Below, one piece after another: positions 44,450 to 56,285 of a DNA stretch of 64,000 nucleotides (position 1 is the first letter of the stretch; every line of letters starts with the position of its first letter). The DNA comes from Pinus tabuliformis (taxonomy: Eukaryota > Streptophyta > Pinopsida > Pinales > Pinaceae): positions 627,618,992-627,682,991 of the forward strand of contig CM062816.1 of assembly GCA_031772625.1 (NCBI GenBank), written 5' to 3'. Below the pieces are notes generated by a model, which searched no databases, was not told where the DNA came from, and worked only from the letters and a program-made list of their open reading frames with translations. Made by a program: the position numbers and the translations under genes.

Positions 44450-45988
44450 AGTTAAAATTGGCAACTAGGGCCAAACTCCACGTGGGTCATCTTATTTACG
44501 ACAATTGATATTTTTCTTAGATTCCTCTCTTCAAGAGGTGTAGGATTGATCTAAAGATCATTTGATTCCGACATGTATTTATGGAGAAATGAATTTATTT
44601 GTATTATTTGACAATCTGTCAAGGTCGGCCAACAAGCAAATTACCCCAGCTCAACCTCAACGTTGCATTATAAATAGAAGAGTCTTCAAGTCATTTGAGA
44701 CGCACACATCTCTTGTGATCTCTCTCCACTCGTTTGGGTTTGGTGGAAAGAGAGGTCTAGAGGGAGAGCCCTAACTGGCTGTCCTAAAGGAGATCAAGCC
44801 ACAATCATGAAGAGGCCCTAGACGCAACTAGACAAGGTGTCCTAGCCGTAGTGAAGGAAGGGTTCTAGACGCAGATTGAAGGAGATCTAGCCACAATTAA
44901 TTGATGCCCTAATTGCTGTTAAAAGATGCCCTAAAACACAGCGAAAGGAGACCCTCATTCTCAACTAAAAGGAAACCCTAAGCCGCAGTAAAGAGCAGCC
45001 CTAGTCACAGTCAAAAGGGGGCTTATACGCAGTCCATAAAGGCCCTAAATGATTGCCCTAATTCGCTGCATAAGAAGGCCTAAAGCCACAATTTGTGGAG
45101 CCCTATAACACAGCTAGAAAGTGACCCTAAGACGTAGCAAGAAGTGTGGACCTAGCTGTAGCAAAAGGAGTACTACAACAGCGCGAAGGATCTGTGATAA
45201 AGCCACATTGTTGTAGGTGACAACGTGGTCTATTTCAGGGCTATTTGGGCATGATAGGGCTGTTCTTAAGCTCAGTTTGCAGGGTAGAAGAAGCCGCAGA
45301 AAAGAGGAGCAAGGGTCTGTTGTTTAAGGACTGTTTGGGGCACTGATTGAGGGGACCGAAGTTACAGTTCACTACTGGGCTAGGCCGCAGGCCATAGCCA
45401 GCAGTTGGAGGCCTTTAGGAGCTATGTTCAAGGAGGATAGGAACCCTATGAGGCAACATATAGTTGGAGGGACTGTGTGAAGGAAATCCGCTGTCAATAG
45501 GTGGGATGTTGGGCGTATTTTGGGTGTTGTAGTAGTCAAAGTTTGTGCCCTAACCAATGATCAAATTTGCCAAGAAAAGCACCAGTCTTTGCAGCATGTA
45601 AAAGGTGCCTTAATCTGTGATGCAACGAAGGAAGGAGGATTGCAGCATCATTGTGTCATCTTCATGGTGAAGATCTCTGATGTCTAATGTCCTGTTTGGC
45701 AAGTCAGTATTGACTTTAATTCATTGTACTCTATCTCTATCTCTCTGCTGAACTATTGAAGAATATAAAAAGAATTGATTAAGGGTTTCCCCACGTTGGG
45801 GTTTGTCCGTGGCTGGTAGCCACATCTTGTGTCCTCTTGTCTTGGCTTGTCTTCTACTGTTTATGTTTATGTTCTATTTGCATTTTACTATCATGCTGAT
45901 GTGATTGCGAATTCGGAAATTGATATTGGGCTAATAAAGAATTTTGAAGTAAATTGCTCTTAAGCATAGAACATACCAAAATTTAACA
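44450..45988 (+). repeat. Copia 3' LTR
   Basis: 1,539 bp. The first base is changed (AGTTAAAATTGG for TGTTAAAATTGG). The end TTTAACA is intact, followed by the GGTTC duplication. It retains two stretches lost from the 5' LTR. Confidence 0.9.
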
Positions 45989-46991
45989 GGTTCCAACCTC
46001 ATTGGATTTCATATGGAGAAATTAGAATTTTAGATCTCATTCAAAATCCAACAGACTTATCAGTTTTTCAGGATTTCAGGATTGGGGCGATTGCAATGTT
46101 TCCATTGGATTTTGTCATGTATTAGGGTATGGAACTCATATTTAATCAAGAGCACCAATCCCTCTGTAGCTTGATGTTAATGACATTGGTTGTCGAACTC
46201 CTCTATCATGACCCTACTAAAAATGTACCCATCACTCAAACAAAATATTGACTTGACATGCTATGTTTTTTCTATCTTATGTTAATGCTTAGAGGATGCT
46301 ATTAACGACAAAGATCCTAATTTTCCAACAAGACTAACAAATTAGACATTTCTCGTGGCGGCAAGAGGCCCAAGCGTTAGCAATAGATAATAGATTTACT
46401 TGTCTTTTCTAGTTTCTAGTAGTTTTTTATCACTGTTGACTCTTTCATATTTATTACGATATTTTTTGTAAAAAAATATGACAATTTAAGTTTGAAGTTT
46501 GAAGTTGGCAATTATAACTCATTGGTAATGAATTATGAATATGATGCTTCATGAAAGCTGAAAGTTGTTTCATTTCATTTCATTTCATGTTAGATATTCT
46601 TTGTTGTAAAGGTTATGCTTAGCTTACAAGTACAACTTTGGTGATCAATGATGATAAATGCTATATATTGAATTTTGAAAGATTGAAACTTTAAGATTGA
46701 TGAATCATGAGACTCAATATGTTGTATGCTACTCACTTGTGGACGTGGTTGATAAAGATTATAACTTCTAGATGATTGATGTTATATGGTTCAATCTATA
46801 TATATATATATATTTTGTTTTTTGTTTTTGTTATCTAATTCATCATTCTACATGCTTTCGCTGACATATATGCATAAAAAAAATCTATTATATAAAAATT
46901 CACTCCCCGATTCGCTCCCGAACTGGGAGCTTCTGAAAATGTTGCACCCGCTCCCGCTCCCCGTTTTTGCTCCCGCTCCCATTTAACCTTG

Positions 46992-48145
46992 CTCTCAACA
47001 CAAGTGAGGAATCCATCCATCACCTCATCATCAAATCTAAAACCACAGGAGTAGGAAAATACGACGTTGAGTTAGATACCTGTAGCATGGATGTGGCGAT
47101 GGAGGGTATTGTTCCATCGCTCATCAATCACTCTCCATACCACTTGTTGTTTCTTTAACCCCTCGTCTCCCTTATCTTCATAATTCTCCCTTATCTTCAT
47201 AATAGGCACGAATGGCTTCTTTGGCCCTATCCATGGCCTCATACAAGTAGCCCATTATGGGCTTGTCTCCATCAACCAACCGAAGAACACTTACCAAAGG
47301 TTTTGAAATGGCACACACCTCTTCTACTCCTGCCCAAAAGCTCTGATCATATGAAGCTAGTCTGCATATGCCCCTTCACATCCCACATATAATTCAACAG
47401 AGGCTGAAGATATATGAAAGTAGTGGCAAATCGCGTAATGGAAGGACTCACCAACTCTTTGTTGTTGGTGAATCTTCTCATCAAGCTAAGCAAAGATGCA
47501 TGATTATATATAAATTTTTCTATGCTCTTGGATGATTCAACAATATCCCTCACAAGAGGAATCTTACCTATATACTCCAACATCAAGTCAATACACTGAG
47601 CAACGCAAGGTGTCCAAAACAAGTTAGGATACCTCTCCATAAGCAACTTGCCATCAACAACATAATTTGTGGCGTTGTTCGTTATGACTTGGACAACATT
47701 TTGTGGATCTACTTCTTAAATGAAGATGTCCAACAACTCACATAATAAACGTGCATCTTTAATGTGTGCAGATGCATCAACAAATATCATAAATATTGTC
47801 CCGTTAGGACAACTAACCAAGAAGTTAAGAAGGGTCCTACCCTTCTGGTCAATCCAACCATTTGACATGACTGTGCATCCAATGTGTTCCCATGATGCCC
47901 TAAACAACTCCAATCTAGCAGTACAATCAACCTTTCTTTTTGAAGAAGAGGCCCTCTCAACTCTGCAAAGGTAGGGGTTTTGTAACCCAGGGCAACAACA
48001 ACAATAACAACATCAAACATAGGTTTGTAGAATGGGTTGGTCTCGACAATGTTGAAAGGAACATCACTCCATAGAAGACACTTATGGAGCAACTGTCAAC
48101 TTCTGCCTTTTCCTTTTTTTTTTAAAGTGCCAATTTGATGCCAGG
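46992..48145 (-). pseudogene. hAT transposase, catalytic part (right part)
   Basis: DUF659-type hAT transposase on the minus strand. Readable in order: SDVPFNIVETNPFYKPMFD, then after a frameshift ASWEHIGCTVMSNGWIDQKG, RTLLNFLVSCPNGTIF, DASAHIKDARLLCELLD, stop, VVQVITNNATNYVVDGKLLM, RYPNLFWTPCVAQCIDLMLE (H of the usual AAHC changed), KFIYNHASLLSLMRRFTNN, then WAGVEEVCAISKPLVSVLRL, MGYLYEAMDRAKEAIRA and YSCGFRFDDEVMDGFLTC. It continues across the inserted element at 39317. The protein would cut and join hAT ends; stops and shifts make it inactive. Confidence 0.8.
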
Positions 48146-48579
48146 CAATGTTTTAAAACTTCAACTCGGGTTTGGAACTGGCCGAGGGTCGGCTTCGACT
48201 TCGAATCCGGGCTCGGTATCGACTTGGCCGGTTTGATTTCAATGACTCAGTGGTTGTAAAAAATATATTAAATAATTTTTTTTATTAAAAACATAATTTT
48301 AAATATTTTCATTCATGTTTCCAAAGACAAAGCATTAGAATATTCTAATATAGAGAGAAGACAACATATGATCAAAGTAGGCTCATGAATATATCCATTA
48401 TATCAAAATGGCACCCAATGCATGGTTTGTTACCGAACCGACAGAGTCGGTGACCGACTCAGCTGGTTCGGTAAAAACTGGCCATTGAATCGATTTTTCT
48501 GCCGAGCCAGATCGGCCAGGGGTATGGCTCGGTCAGCTCGGCCGAATCCGAGCCGGCTCGACCATTTTTTAAAACAGTG
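48146..48579. mobile_element. Small hAT-type element (MITE), 434 bp
   Basis: Ends are CAATGTTTTAAAACTTC and ...TTTTTTAAAACAGTG, near-perfect inverted repeats. It is flanked by a perfect 8-bp duplication ATGCCAGG (48138-48145 and 48580-48587). The terminal thirds are GC-rich with CCGAGCC/GGCTCGG-type inverted pieces and the centre is AT-rich. It sits in the 5' part of the hAT transposase. A related element starts at 61271. Confidence 0.9.
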
Positions 48580-48587
48580 ATGCCAGG

Positions 48588-48803
48588 ATATGCACCAGGT
48601 GTGGTTCTAGGGAACAAAAAGATGAGAAAGCTGAGGGGTTGGGACATATGGGTGTGGAATGTGATGCATGTTACCCACCACCCGTGGGCAGTATCCATAA
48701 GAGATTTTTTTTCTCCTAGATGGTCCTCAACTTGCAACCAATAGCTCCTTGTAGCCACTAGATAGCTCGATGTGCCACTATCTCCACCACCTGAGCTAGC
48801 CAT
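48588..48803 (-). pseudogene. Possible N-terminal part of hAT transposase gene
   Basis: A minus-strand frame starts ATG at 48803 (MASSGGGDSGTSS, a low-complexity start common in such genes) and runs to the small hAT element. Beyond the element the frame leads to VDSCSISVF and the clear transposase blocks. No BED zinc finger is visible, so this link is tentative. Confidence 0.35.
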
Positions 48804-51800
48804 ATGCTCCCTCGTCCATTTGATATGATCATATGTTTGAAGGTGGGCCTTCCAACGTTGAAGGTATGGATTTTCATTGTGTAGTTTGGTATTTTTGTTT
48901 ACTTATCATGGACACTTTTTTGCATGGATTAGTGGGGTGATTTGGCAGAAAGACCGGGCTTGGTTTGTACTCTTGTCTCCTCTGTCCAATTTGATGGTTA
49001 ACCTTGTATCCTAGTCCCGTGGGATCTTCTTTATTGACTACTAGTTTTAGGGGTGGCACTACATGGGAAACCCTGATTTTGTTGTGTGGTCTCGCTTCCC
49101 GACACCATATACATCACTCCCCTCCGCTCATGATAACCCCCATTCACCATTTTTCCCATTCGGGTCCACATTTGTCCATTGGGTCCGCAAGGAGTTAACC
49201 TCCCCCTGTCCTTGTCCACACTTTGGGTTGGGCCATAATTTGGCCACTCTCAACAGGAAATGTACCACAGAATGCAAAAGATGGTAAGGACTACAAATTT
49301 AGCACGTGGGGAAAACCAAACATGAGTTCTACCTGTATCATCATGGTCATCACCCTAGTTCCTAGGGCCCCTCATATTGGCCTCTTACATCATTAATGAA
49401 CCCATGATTATCCCAACCCTTGGTGGGCGATGAACTGCCTCACCCTAAAAGGGTATTCACTGTTATATCTTACATATCATGCTCTCATCCCTTGGAGCCC
49501 CGAGTTGTTACAAAAAGAAAAATCTAGAAAAGGCAAAAGGCGTGTGGAAAAGGGTGGAAAATCAATGGCCGGGTAACTCATGTACCATGATTTCTCCCTC
49601 TTACATTCATATAACCAAGTATGGGCTTGCCTTATTTTAGCCACCCTTGTACTGCAACATGTGGCTTGGAGCCTTCCCCTAATACCCCACTCCATTCCAT
49701 CATTATTTCACATACCGCCTGCCATTTGATGGATGTGCCATGGACATGTCACCCGCTTAGTGGTTAAAACCTCCTAATAAGGTCCTTGGTTAACCTTCTT
49801 CTTGAACTTGGAGACACTTGTACGTTCTGAAGCCCATTATGGAAGGGCATGCCATTGTGAAGTGTCCACTTGGTTCCATGATTTGTAAGCTCATTTACTC
49901 AATTGCACTAATGTTTGGTTGTACTAAAAGGTGAGGGGACGCATTGGGTCTTATACAGGATTGCAGGTGGGTCTTCGTCTAGGGTTTGGTCTCCCTATAC
50001 GGGGTTAAAGCCCTCCAGAGGGTCATATTGACATTTGTGGGGTGAACGTTTAGAGCCACGAGTCTCCACCATAGTAGAGAGCCGATTGCCACTGCATGGG
50101 TTCCTTCAACTTCACTCATGACGTGCTCGTGTTCCACCTATTGGACGACGATTATGCACCTGGACCACCTTGCCTAGTCGACTCCACTCTTGTACCACAC
50201 ACTTGGCAGCGGATGCAGGGCCCAAATGAGGATGTGTCTCGTCATGGGAGACAATGGGAAGGTTTGCATCGTTCTTCTGCCCCTTACAAATGGGATACAA
50301 GCTTGTTCGATCCGTGTGGAGACCCATGAGGATGTTTTGTGCCACCATAGCCACTTGGGGACACCACAGGTTGTTTGCTTGGATACCAAGGGTTTGATCA
50401 GTTTATTGCTATGTGTGGAGCTCATTCATTCATCTTGGCACACATTGGACTCCACCAAGCTTCCTCAATGGCCCTTCGACCCATTGTATCTATTATTCTG
50501 CCCTCTTGCGAGGCTTTTTTTTTATATTAAGGAGCTATTTGGTGGGCTTATCACCAATTAGGGTGTTATTTTACACATTAGAGACACTTTTAGGGGTTTG
50601 TTAGGCTAATTAGACCCATTGAACTATTAGAGGCTCATATAAATACAAGTGAGGCCTCATTTGTAACTCATCATCACTTGGATTTGGATCATTGTTTCTT
50701 TTGGAATTTCGCTATAGCTATTGAAGGACAAATTGGAGATTCTTTAATGCATTTTGATGTTTGGGTTAATGCTATTCTATTTTGGAGCTTCTCTCTTGCA
50801 AATGTGATGGATGGATATACTTTTTCTGCCATGTAAGTTTCTCTTTTATGCGAAATTTTCATTATATGTTTAATGTATGGAATATTGCATCATGATGTTG
50901 CTTGTGCTCTAAATTATGCGAAAATCTTGAATCACTTTGGTAGTCTTGATCTATTGCATGTGTTATTCATTGGGCAAGAAAAAGCGAATGTTCCTAGGGG
51001 TTGTCTTTGAAACCCTAACCCTAAAACTCCATTATTTGACAAGTCGAATTATAAATCCTTCTTGTCGCTGGGTAGATGCTTCATTAGGGCATGTGAAGTA
51101 GCAATTAGACTCCTTGATAGAACAAAACCCTAAATCAATCTCATTCTTGACTTCATTCTCCCAATAGACTAGGCATTGGTCCTAGATCCTTGGTGATCAC
51201 ATTAACATAACGAAATATCATTCTTTCACCTCTTTCCTTCCTCTTTTCTTCGCCCCCTAAGGATAAGGAGATTTTCTAGGGCTTGGGGCGAAATATTAGG
51301 GAGGAGGAATTTGAGGATTTTGTTCGAACAAGTTTCTTCATTTATGTCTCCTCTAGGCATCCTCCAGTTTTAAACAAATTCTGACGGTGGAATTTCAAAT
51401 AATTTGATGCCTTAGCTATCACACTAAGAGGGAACCCTTGAAGCCTCTTTAACTTGGGGATTTCTTGAAGGTTTTCACTTTGTAGTTCATCATTCAAAAC
51501 CTTTTCTCTTAACTATAAGTGATCACTGGATGAGCCTTTATCATGGTATATCTCTCAACCCTTAGTCTCTTATATTATTTCTCTCAAGGGGTTTTTCATG
51601 GAAAGTCACCCTAGCTTCTCCCAAAGCTCACACCTTAATTGAATCTTTTCATTGAATGAGCCATCCTTGCCTCACTTTGAACCCTAGTATAAACACATCA
51701 ATCACAAGTGAGGGATTTTGGAAGTTTTGATCTTAGGCATTCATCATGTTTGAATATTCCTAAACCTGTGGTCATCCTTGCCTCAAGTCTTTCTTGGAGA

Positions 51801-52690
51801 GCCCTTCTTTTGCTTCTAAAACAAACAACCTATTATTTGAGCCTTTCCTTTGAATGGGCATTGGAAATCACATTGTGCATCATTATTGACCTCATCATTC
51901 TAGTGATTTCCCTATACCAGGACTCCTCCCATCGGTGAAAGTCCGTAAAGAGCAGGGGACATTGATTGAGGTGACAGTGGGTCCTTGTCCCATTGTTGCC
52001 ACTTGATTTAGTAGTAGTCCCTTTGGAACCCCTCCTAGGATCCCTGCTAAATTAAGCGGTAGTAATGTTGAAGAACCACTCTCACTCCCCCCACTCTTGA
52101 GGCCCCTACAAGTTGGCTTTTTATCGCTGCCCTGATGTTTTTGCCCCCCTCTTTATCCATCAATGATTTAATGGTCTGCTAGATGATTTCTGCAGTTGGA
52201 TTTTGGCAAAGTTCTATATTTTGCCTTGAAATTTGCCCTAGATGGAATTTTGATTTGTTGACATCCCCTGACATATGCTTGCCACCAAACTTGCAAGTCA
52301 AATATTGTCTATTGACCACCCCACTTTTGGGTATAGGATCAGTTCACCATATTCCCACATAGGGTCCAAATTCCTTGACATTTTGTTTGAAACTTTGAAC
52401 TTGAATTTGAACCTAGGGTCCAAATTCCTTGACAAATGTAATTGTTGATTATAAATTTTAAATGCCTCTTCTCACTCACTTGAACACGCTCAGATTCACT
52501 AAACAAAGGTTTGAATTTTTGATTCTTGAAAGTTGAAACATGCAAACAATCTAAACATTTTGAAGTTTTGATTCAATATAGATTCTAAACAATGTTTTGA
52601 TACAGATTTCTAAGCAAAAATAAGCTAAAAACAAACTAATAGAAAGATTTAAGAAGCCATTTGTGTAACAAAGACTGAGAGAGAAATTAA
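48804..52690. other. LTR-like and unassigned repeat sequence
   Basis: No coding domain recognised. 50520-50830 looks like an LTR promoter (CATATAAATACAAGTGAGG near 50637, then T/C-rich). 51940-52150 is GC-richer with GGTCCTTGTCCC and CACTCTTGAGG-type blocks. Two AGGGTCCAAATTCCTTGACA copies (near 52362 and 52413) form a short direct repeat. Open frames at 49063-49287 and 50190-50561 lack known motifs. Confidence 0.35.
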
Positions 52691-52699
52691 AGTACGTAC

Positions 52700-52822
52700 C
52701 TGGATGCAGCGAATCAACACCTTGAGTCTCTCATGTTGAGCAGTGGACAAATCTCCAAATCCACACCACAATGCTAGTAAATCTCCTCCTCTTGGGCGAT
52801 GGAAAACACCTGCTCTCTCCAT
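52700..52822 (-). CDS. Possible first coding exon, unknown protein
   Basis: The minus strand reads an ATG at 52822 followed by 41 codons (MERAGVFHRPRGGDLLALWC at the start, AQHERLKVLIRCIQ at the end), finishing exactly at CAG|GTACGT, an excellent donor site. A TATATAAG box lies about 110 bases upstream (52933-52940), giving a plausible 5'UTR of about 85 bases. I do not recognise the protein, and no second exon is identified in 48.8-52.7 kb. Copia integrase sequence begins immediately upstream of the TATA box, so the gene may have lost its upstream promoter. Confidence 0.35.
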
Positions 52823-52932
52823 AGGGATGAATGGTAGAAAGAAGAGTGAAACTTCCAGAGGGGGTAAGTGTTCATATGCCCATAGGGAGCAAGTCCCGAG
52901 ACTGCAGTGACGATTGGAGTGTGGGAGGGGAA

Positions 52933-52940
52933 CTTATATA
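52933..52940 (-). promoter_or_regulatory. TATA box of the possible gene at 52822
   Basis: TATATAAG on the minus strand, about 110 bases before the ATG. A start 25-30 bases after the box would give a normal plant leader length. Confidence 0.35.
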
Positions 52941-52941
52941 A

Positions 52942-53821
52942 ACATCTTTCCCTAGCAGTAAGACTCGATCCAAAGGCATTTTGGATTTGATCCTTTCTGA
53001 TTTAGCAGGGCCTATGTCAATGTCTTCAGTAAATGGTGCATCTTACTATGTGACCTTCATAAATGACTTCTCCAAGAAGACTTTGATCTACTTCATGAAG
53101 ATGAAGAGTGAAGTATTTAGTCATTTTAGTGCTTTCAAATCTCTGGGGCAGAACATGATGTGAAGATAGATCAAGGAGTTGAGGACAGATAATGGGTGTG
53201 AATACATCTCTGATGAGTTCATTGATTTCTGCAAGGAGGCAAGGATCAAGAGGGAGAAGGCAGTGGCCTACAATCTGCAGTAGAATGAGGTTGCAGGGAG
53301 GAAGAATTGATCTATTATTAGTGCGACGAAATCCATGATCCATGATCAAAGTTTCCTAATGTTTTGGTTGAGGCATGCAACACAACTGTGTATTTGTGAG
53401 ATCACATAAGATTTTGGAGGATAAGACACTAGAGGAAGCATTCATAGGCAAGAAGCTTGAGTTAGGACATCTTAGGATGTTTGGTTGTCCAATCTACTTG
53501 TGGAAAGGAGGAAAATGTTGTAGCTCTCAGTTGAGACGTATCATGGTGGGATCAAACGAGGATTTGAAGGCTTATAGAGTCTTCATGATTGATCAATGAA
53601 AGACAATGGTGAGCCAAGGTGTCAAGTTCGAGGAGAACATGACATTTAGGAAATCTCAAGACCTACCAACAATTGTAGAGGGTCATAAGGGGGAGGAACC
53701 AAAGGAGGAGCCGAGAGCAGAGATTTCTAGTAGCAGAGATAGCCAACCTTCAGTGCAGGAGGAGCAATAAGCTCCTTTGACATTAGTCAGGAGGCCCAGG
53801 TGGGTAGAGCAGAGCTTCTAG
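52942..53821 (+). pseudogene. Copia integrase remnant
   Basis: Reads FPSSKTRSKGILDLILSDLA (catalytic Asp), SYYVTFINDFSKKTLIYFMK, IKELRTDNGCEYISDEFIDF (second Asp) and a ruined QQNGVAERKN block; then HKILEDKTLEEAFIGKK, LGHLRMFGCPIYLW and RPRWVEQ. Several stops. This is the core and C-terminal part of a Copia integrase. RT and RNase H are missing: the sequence passes at 53822 straight into an LTR start. Confidence 0.8.
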
Positions 53822-54746
53822 TGTAGGAAAAGTAACTAGGTTCGGTCTTCATAATTATCTCTGGACTTGTATCAAAAGCAAAAAGAAGAAAATTAAATTT
53901 ATATTATTATTATTTCTTTAGTCAAGCATGATCTTCATGCTTCTAGGTTTTGTCGAGTGAAAGAATTAGTTTTGAGTCAAAGTCCATTTGGACTCTTTGT
54001 CAGAAAAAGGAAAAAGAATTCTTGTTAAATAAAAGAGAGTCAAATTGATGTCCTTAAGACCAAGTTAGCCCTCGAGATGGTCATGTTAGCTTGCTCAACA
54101 TATGTGACCCTTCACATTGACAAACAACTATATATTGGCGTGAATCCTCCTCCAAAAGGCAAGCAGTTCGTTTATGTTCTGAAGAGATATGTGAGTATCT
54201 GTGACAGGGGATATGTGAGTTTCTTTGAAGCATAGATGTGGTAAAAAATGTGAAAAGAATGAGAATTCCTGAAGAGATATGGGAGCTGTTCCTGTGATGA
54301 CACGAGAACTTTAGAAGGACTGTTATGATTGTGTTATGCAAGCTATGAAAGGATCATGAGGTCCGTGGACTACAATCTACAGGGAGGACAAATTTCTTTG
54401 TGAAGACAAGGCATCTAAAGGGCAGATTGGTGACAAATCAAGGATAAAACATGCTAGTGAATGGAGGGCTAAAATGGGGATGGAGATAGTTGTCTTGGTC
54501 TTGGTTTTGAATATCTCATTTGATTTGATTCTATAAGAAAAGGATTGTTCGGGTTTTCCCCAATTGCGGGGTTTTGCCCTGGCATGGAGCCTACATCTTG
54601 TGTTTTGTTGTGATCTTCATGTACATTTTGGTAATTGTTTGATGAAGAAAAACATAATAAGACTAAGAAAAAGCCAACAAAATTCACAAGCAGTTACCAT
54701 GAAGGAGAAATCTAATCTAACATATGATCAAATTGATTTCTTAACA
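53822..54746 (+). mobile_element. LTR of family A, 925 bp
   Basis: Starts TGTAGGAAAAGTAACTAGG and ends TTCTTAACA, immediately followed by a perfect primer-binding site, so it is a 5' LTR. Same family as 38008 (+), 59683 (-) and 18778 (-). The integrase remnant on its left is either a target into which this element inserted or the result of a deletion up to the LTR edge. Confidence 0.75.
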
Positions 54747-54758
54747 TGGTATCAGAGC
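54747..54758 (+). other. Primer-binding site
   Basis: TGGTATCAGAGC, exact initiator-Met tRNA type, directly after the family A LTR. Confidence 0.9.
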
Positions 54759-56000
54759 TATGGTATATGGATAGAGATTGAAGATCACAATCTATTGGCA
54801 TGTCTCTATAACAAGTTCGTGAATCCTTTGGAAGGTTTTTGAAGAAGCTTATTCAATACACTTTTCTTTGGCATACAAAAATCTTGGCATATCAGCGTTG
54901 TAAAAAGAACAGGAGTTCAAGTTTCTATAAAGACCTAATGCAAGTTTCTAAGTATATACAAATTTTTGTAGAGGTCTATTAATTGGAGTTATTGTGGAGG
55001 CTTTTTTGAGTTGATGCATGGCTCTGTATAATTATGATTCAACTCCTCTAAGGTATGACTATGATGGAAGACAATGATCCAGCTTGTTTAGAATTGCAAT
55101 GCTAGATACATCTTTTAATATCACAGTGATGTGAACATGAGAGTCATCTCTCTTATGTGACATGAGTTACTGAGATAACGGTAATAAGAAGTAATATACG
55201 AGCTCCTGGTGGCCTACACTAATCTATGTTTATGAAGAAGCTAGATTGCTAAATTGATATGAATCTCTTGAAAAGTAGTTCATGATTTGTTGTAATGCAA
55301 TGGAAGAGTATTCCTCTGTGATGCGAGCACATTCCTCCGTGGATCAAATATAGTTGAGAGTCCTCCTTGACAATGATTTGAAATTCTAATGCAAGTCTTT
55401 CCTAAAGGATGATGCGAGTAATGCTTTACAATTCAAATCAGGTCAAAAGTTTTGGAACAAGCTTGGTGACAAGAGTAAAACAAGTCTCCCTTTTGAGATT
55501 TATATAATACCCTTATACCGTGGACAATAAGTCATTAAAGTATGACAATAACATGAATCATTTAAGTAGTGATGTCAACAATGAATGTAATATGACAATA
55601 CTCCTGATATGGTAGTAACCCTATCCAAAAGTAAAGCATTGCCATTGAGAAGAACATGAAACAAGTTCCTGCACTCTACTCTCTGTGGAAACATGTGTGT
55701 GAATCTAAGAGACCCTACAATGTAGTTAACAATGAAAGATAGAAGCATGTCATAAACATCATTGTGACAACTCCAATGTAAAGGTTGCAGACCCTCAAGG
55801 AGCTGAGTCAACTAGGAGAGGAAGATATGTTTAGTTTCTTTGTCTCTAGTTTTGAATGGCTAAGTTTGTAGGTCTATTGGATGAGTCTTCTGTGGTTATA
55901 TGCATATGATTGTGCGTAAATCTCTGTGTAGAGGGCCGAAAATGTCTGAGTTGTTAGAGTTTTTGGATGGGAGTGGAGGAATTGTGTGCTAGTGAATTTT
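54759..56000. other. Internal or flanking sequence, no domain seen
   Basis: Expected gag region of the family A element, but after about 100 bases no gag motif is readable. Only short frames are present (55575-55811 minus, for example). Confidence 0.4.
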
Positions 56001-56039
56001 TGGTAAAGGTTCTTTGCTTGGTTGCTGGTAAGAAGCTCG

Positions 56040-56285
56040 CAATGGGCTACTTGTATGAGGCCATGGAAGTTACCCATCAATATTATGAGGACAAATGGGA
56101 AGATGGATTCATGAGACGAGATATGGGTTGCGGTTAATGAACAATTGAACAACACTCTCTATTGTGCAATTCATGGCATGGCTCTACATCAACCCCACAC
56201 ACTCTTATGCAAGTGGATTTAGGTTTGATGCAAAAGTTATGGATGGAATTTTCCAATGTGTTTAGAGGATGGTGTTGGCTTTCAC
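56040..56285 (+). pseudogene. hAT transposase scrap
   Basis: Plus-strand MGYLYEAMEVTHQYYEDKWE near 56040 and, in another frame, YASGFRFDAKVMDGIFQCV near 56215 match MGYLYEAM and YSCGFRFDDEVMDGF of the hAT at 47 kb. The two blocks are spaced as expected. It is a third, very decayed hAT copy in opposite orientation. Confidence 0.6.

Larger units (their letters stand above)
39533..45988 (+). mobile_element. Copia retrotransposon with two LTRs, 6.46 kb
   Basis: LTRs at 39533-40998 and 44450-45988, flanked by the perfect 5-bp duplication GGTTC (39528-39532 and 45989-45993). Inside: primer-binding site, gag with zinc knuckle, protease, the pre-integrase finger, part of RT, RNase H, two hairpin-rich repeat arrays and a polypurine tract. 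Integrase and most of RT are deleted, so it cannot move by itself. The LTRs differ by many substitutions and indels of about 37 bp each, so insertion is old. Confidence 0.93.
39318..46991. mobile_element. Non-autonomous hAT-like element split by a Copia
   Basis: Ends are TAGGGTTG... and ...TTTAACCTTG (complement CAAGGTTAAA), imperfect terminal inverted repeats of hAT type, both followed inward by GGGAGCG. It is flanked by a perfect 8-bp duplication, CTCTCAAC (39310-39317 and 46992-46999). The hAT transposase frame reads straight through the empty site. Removing the Copia element and one 5-bp duplication leaves about 1.2 kb, with no coding capacity seen. GC-rich ends contain a CTCCCTTCGGGAG hairpin (near 39355). 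Confidence 0.75.

Noticed and set aside
50096-50561. Overlapping open frames at about 50.1-50.6 kb on both strands
   Set aside because: No domain or codon pattern; lies in LTR-like sequence just before a TATA box.
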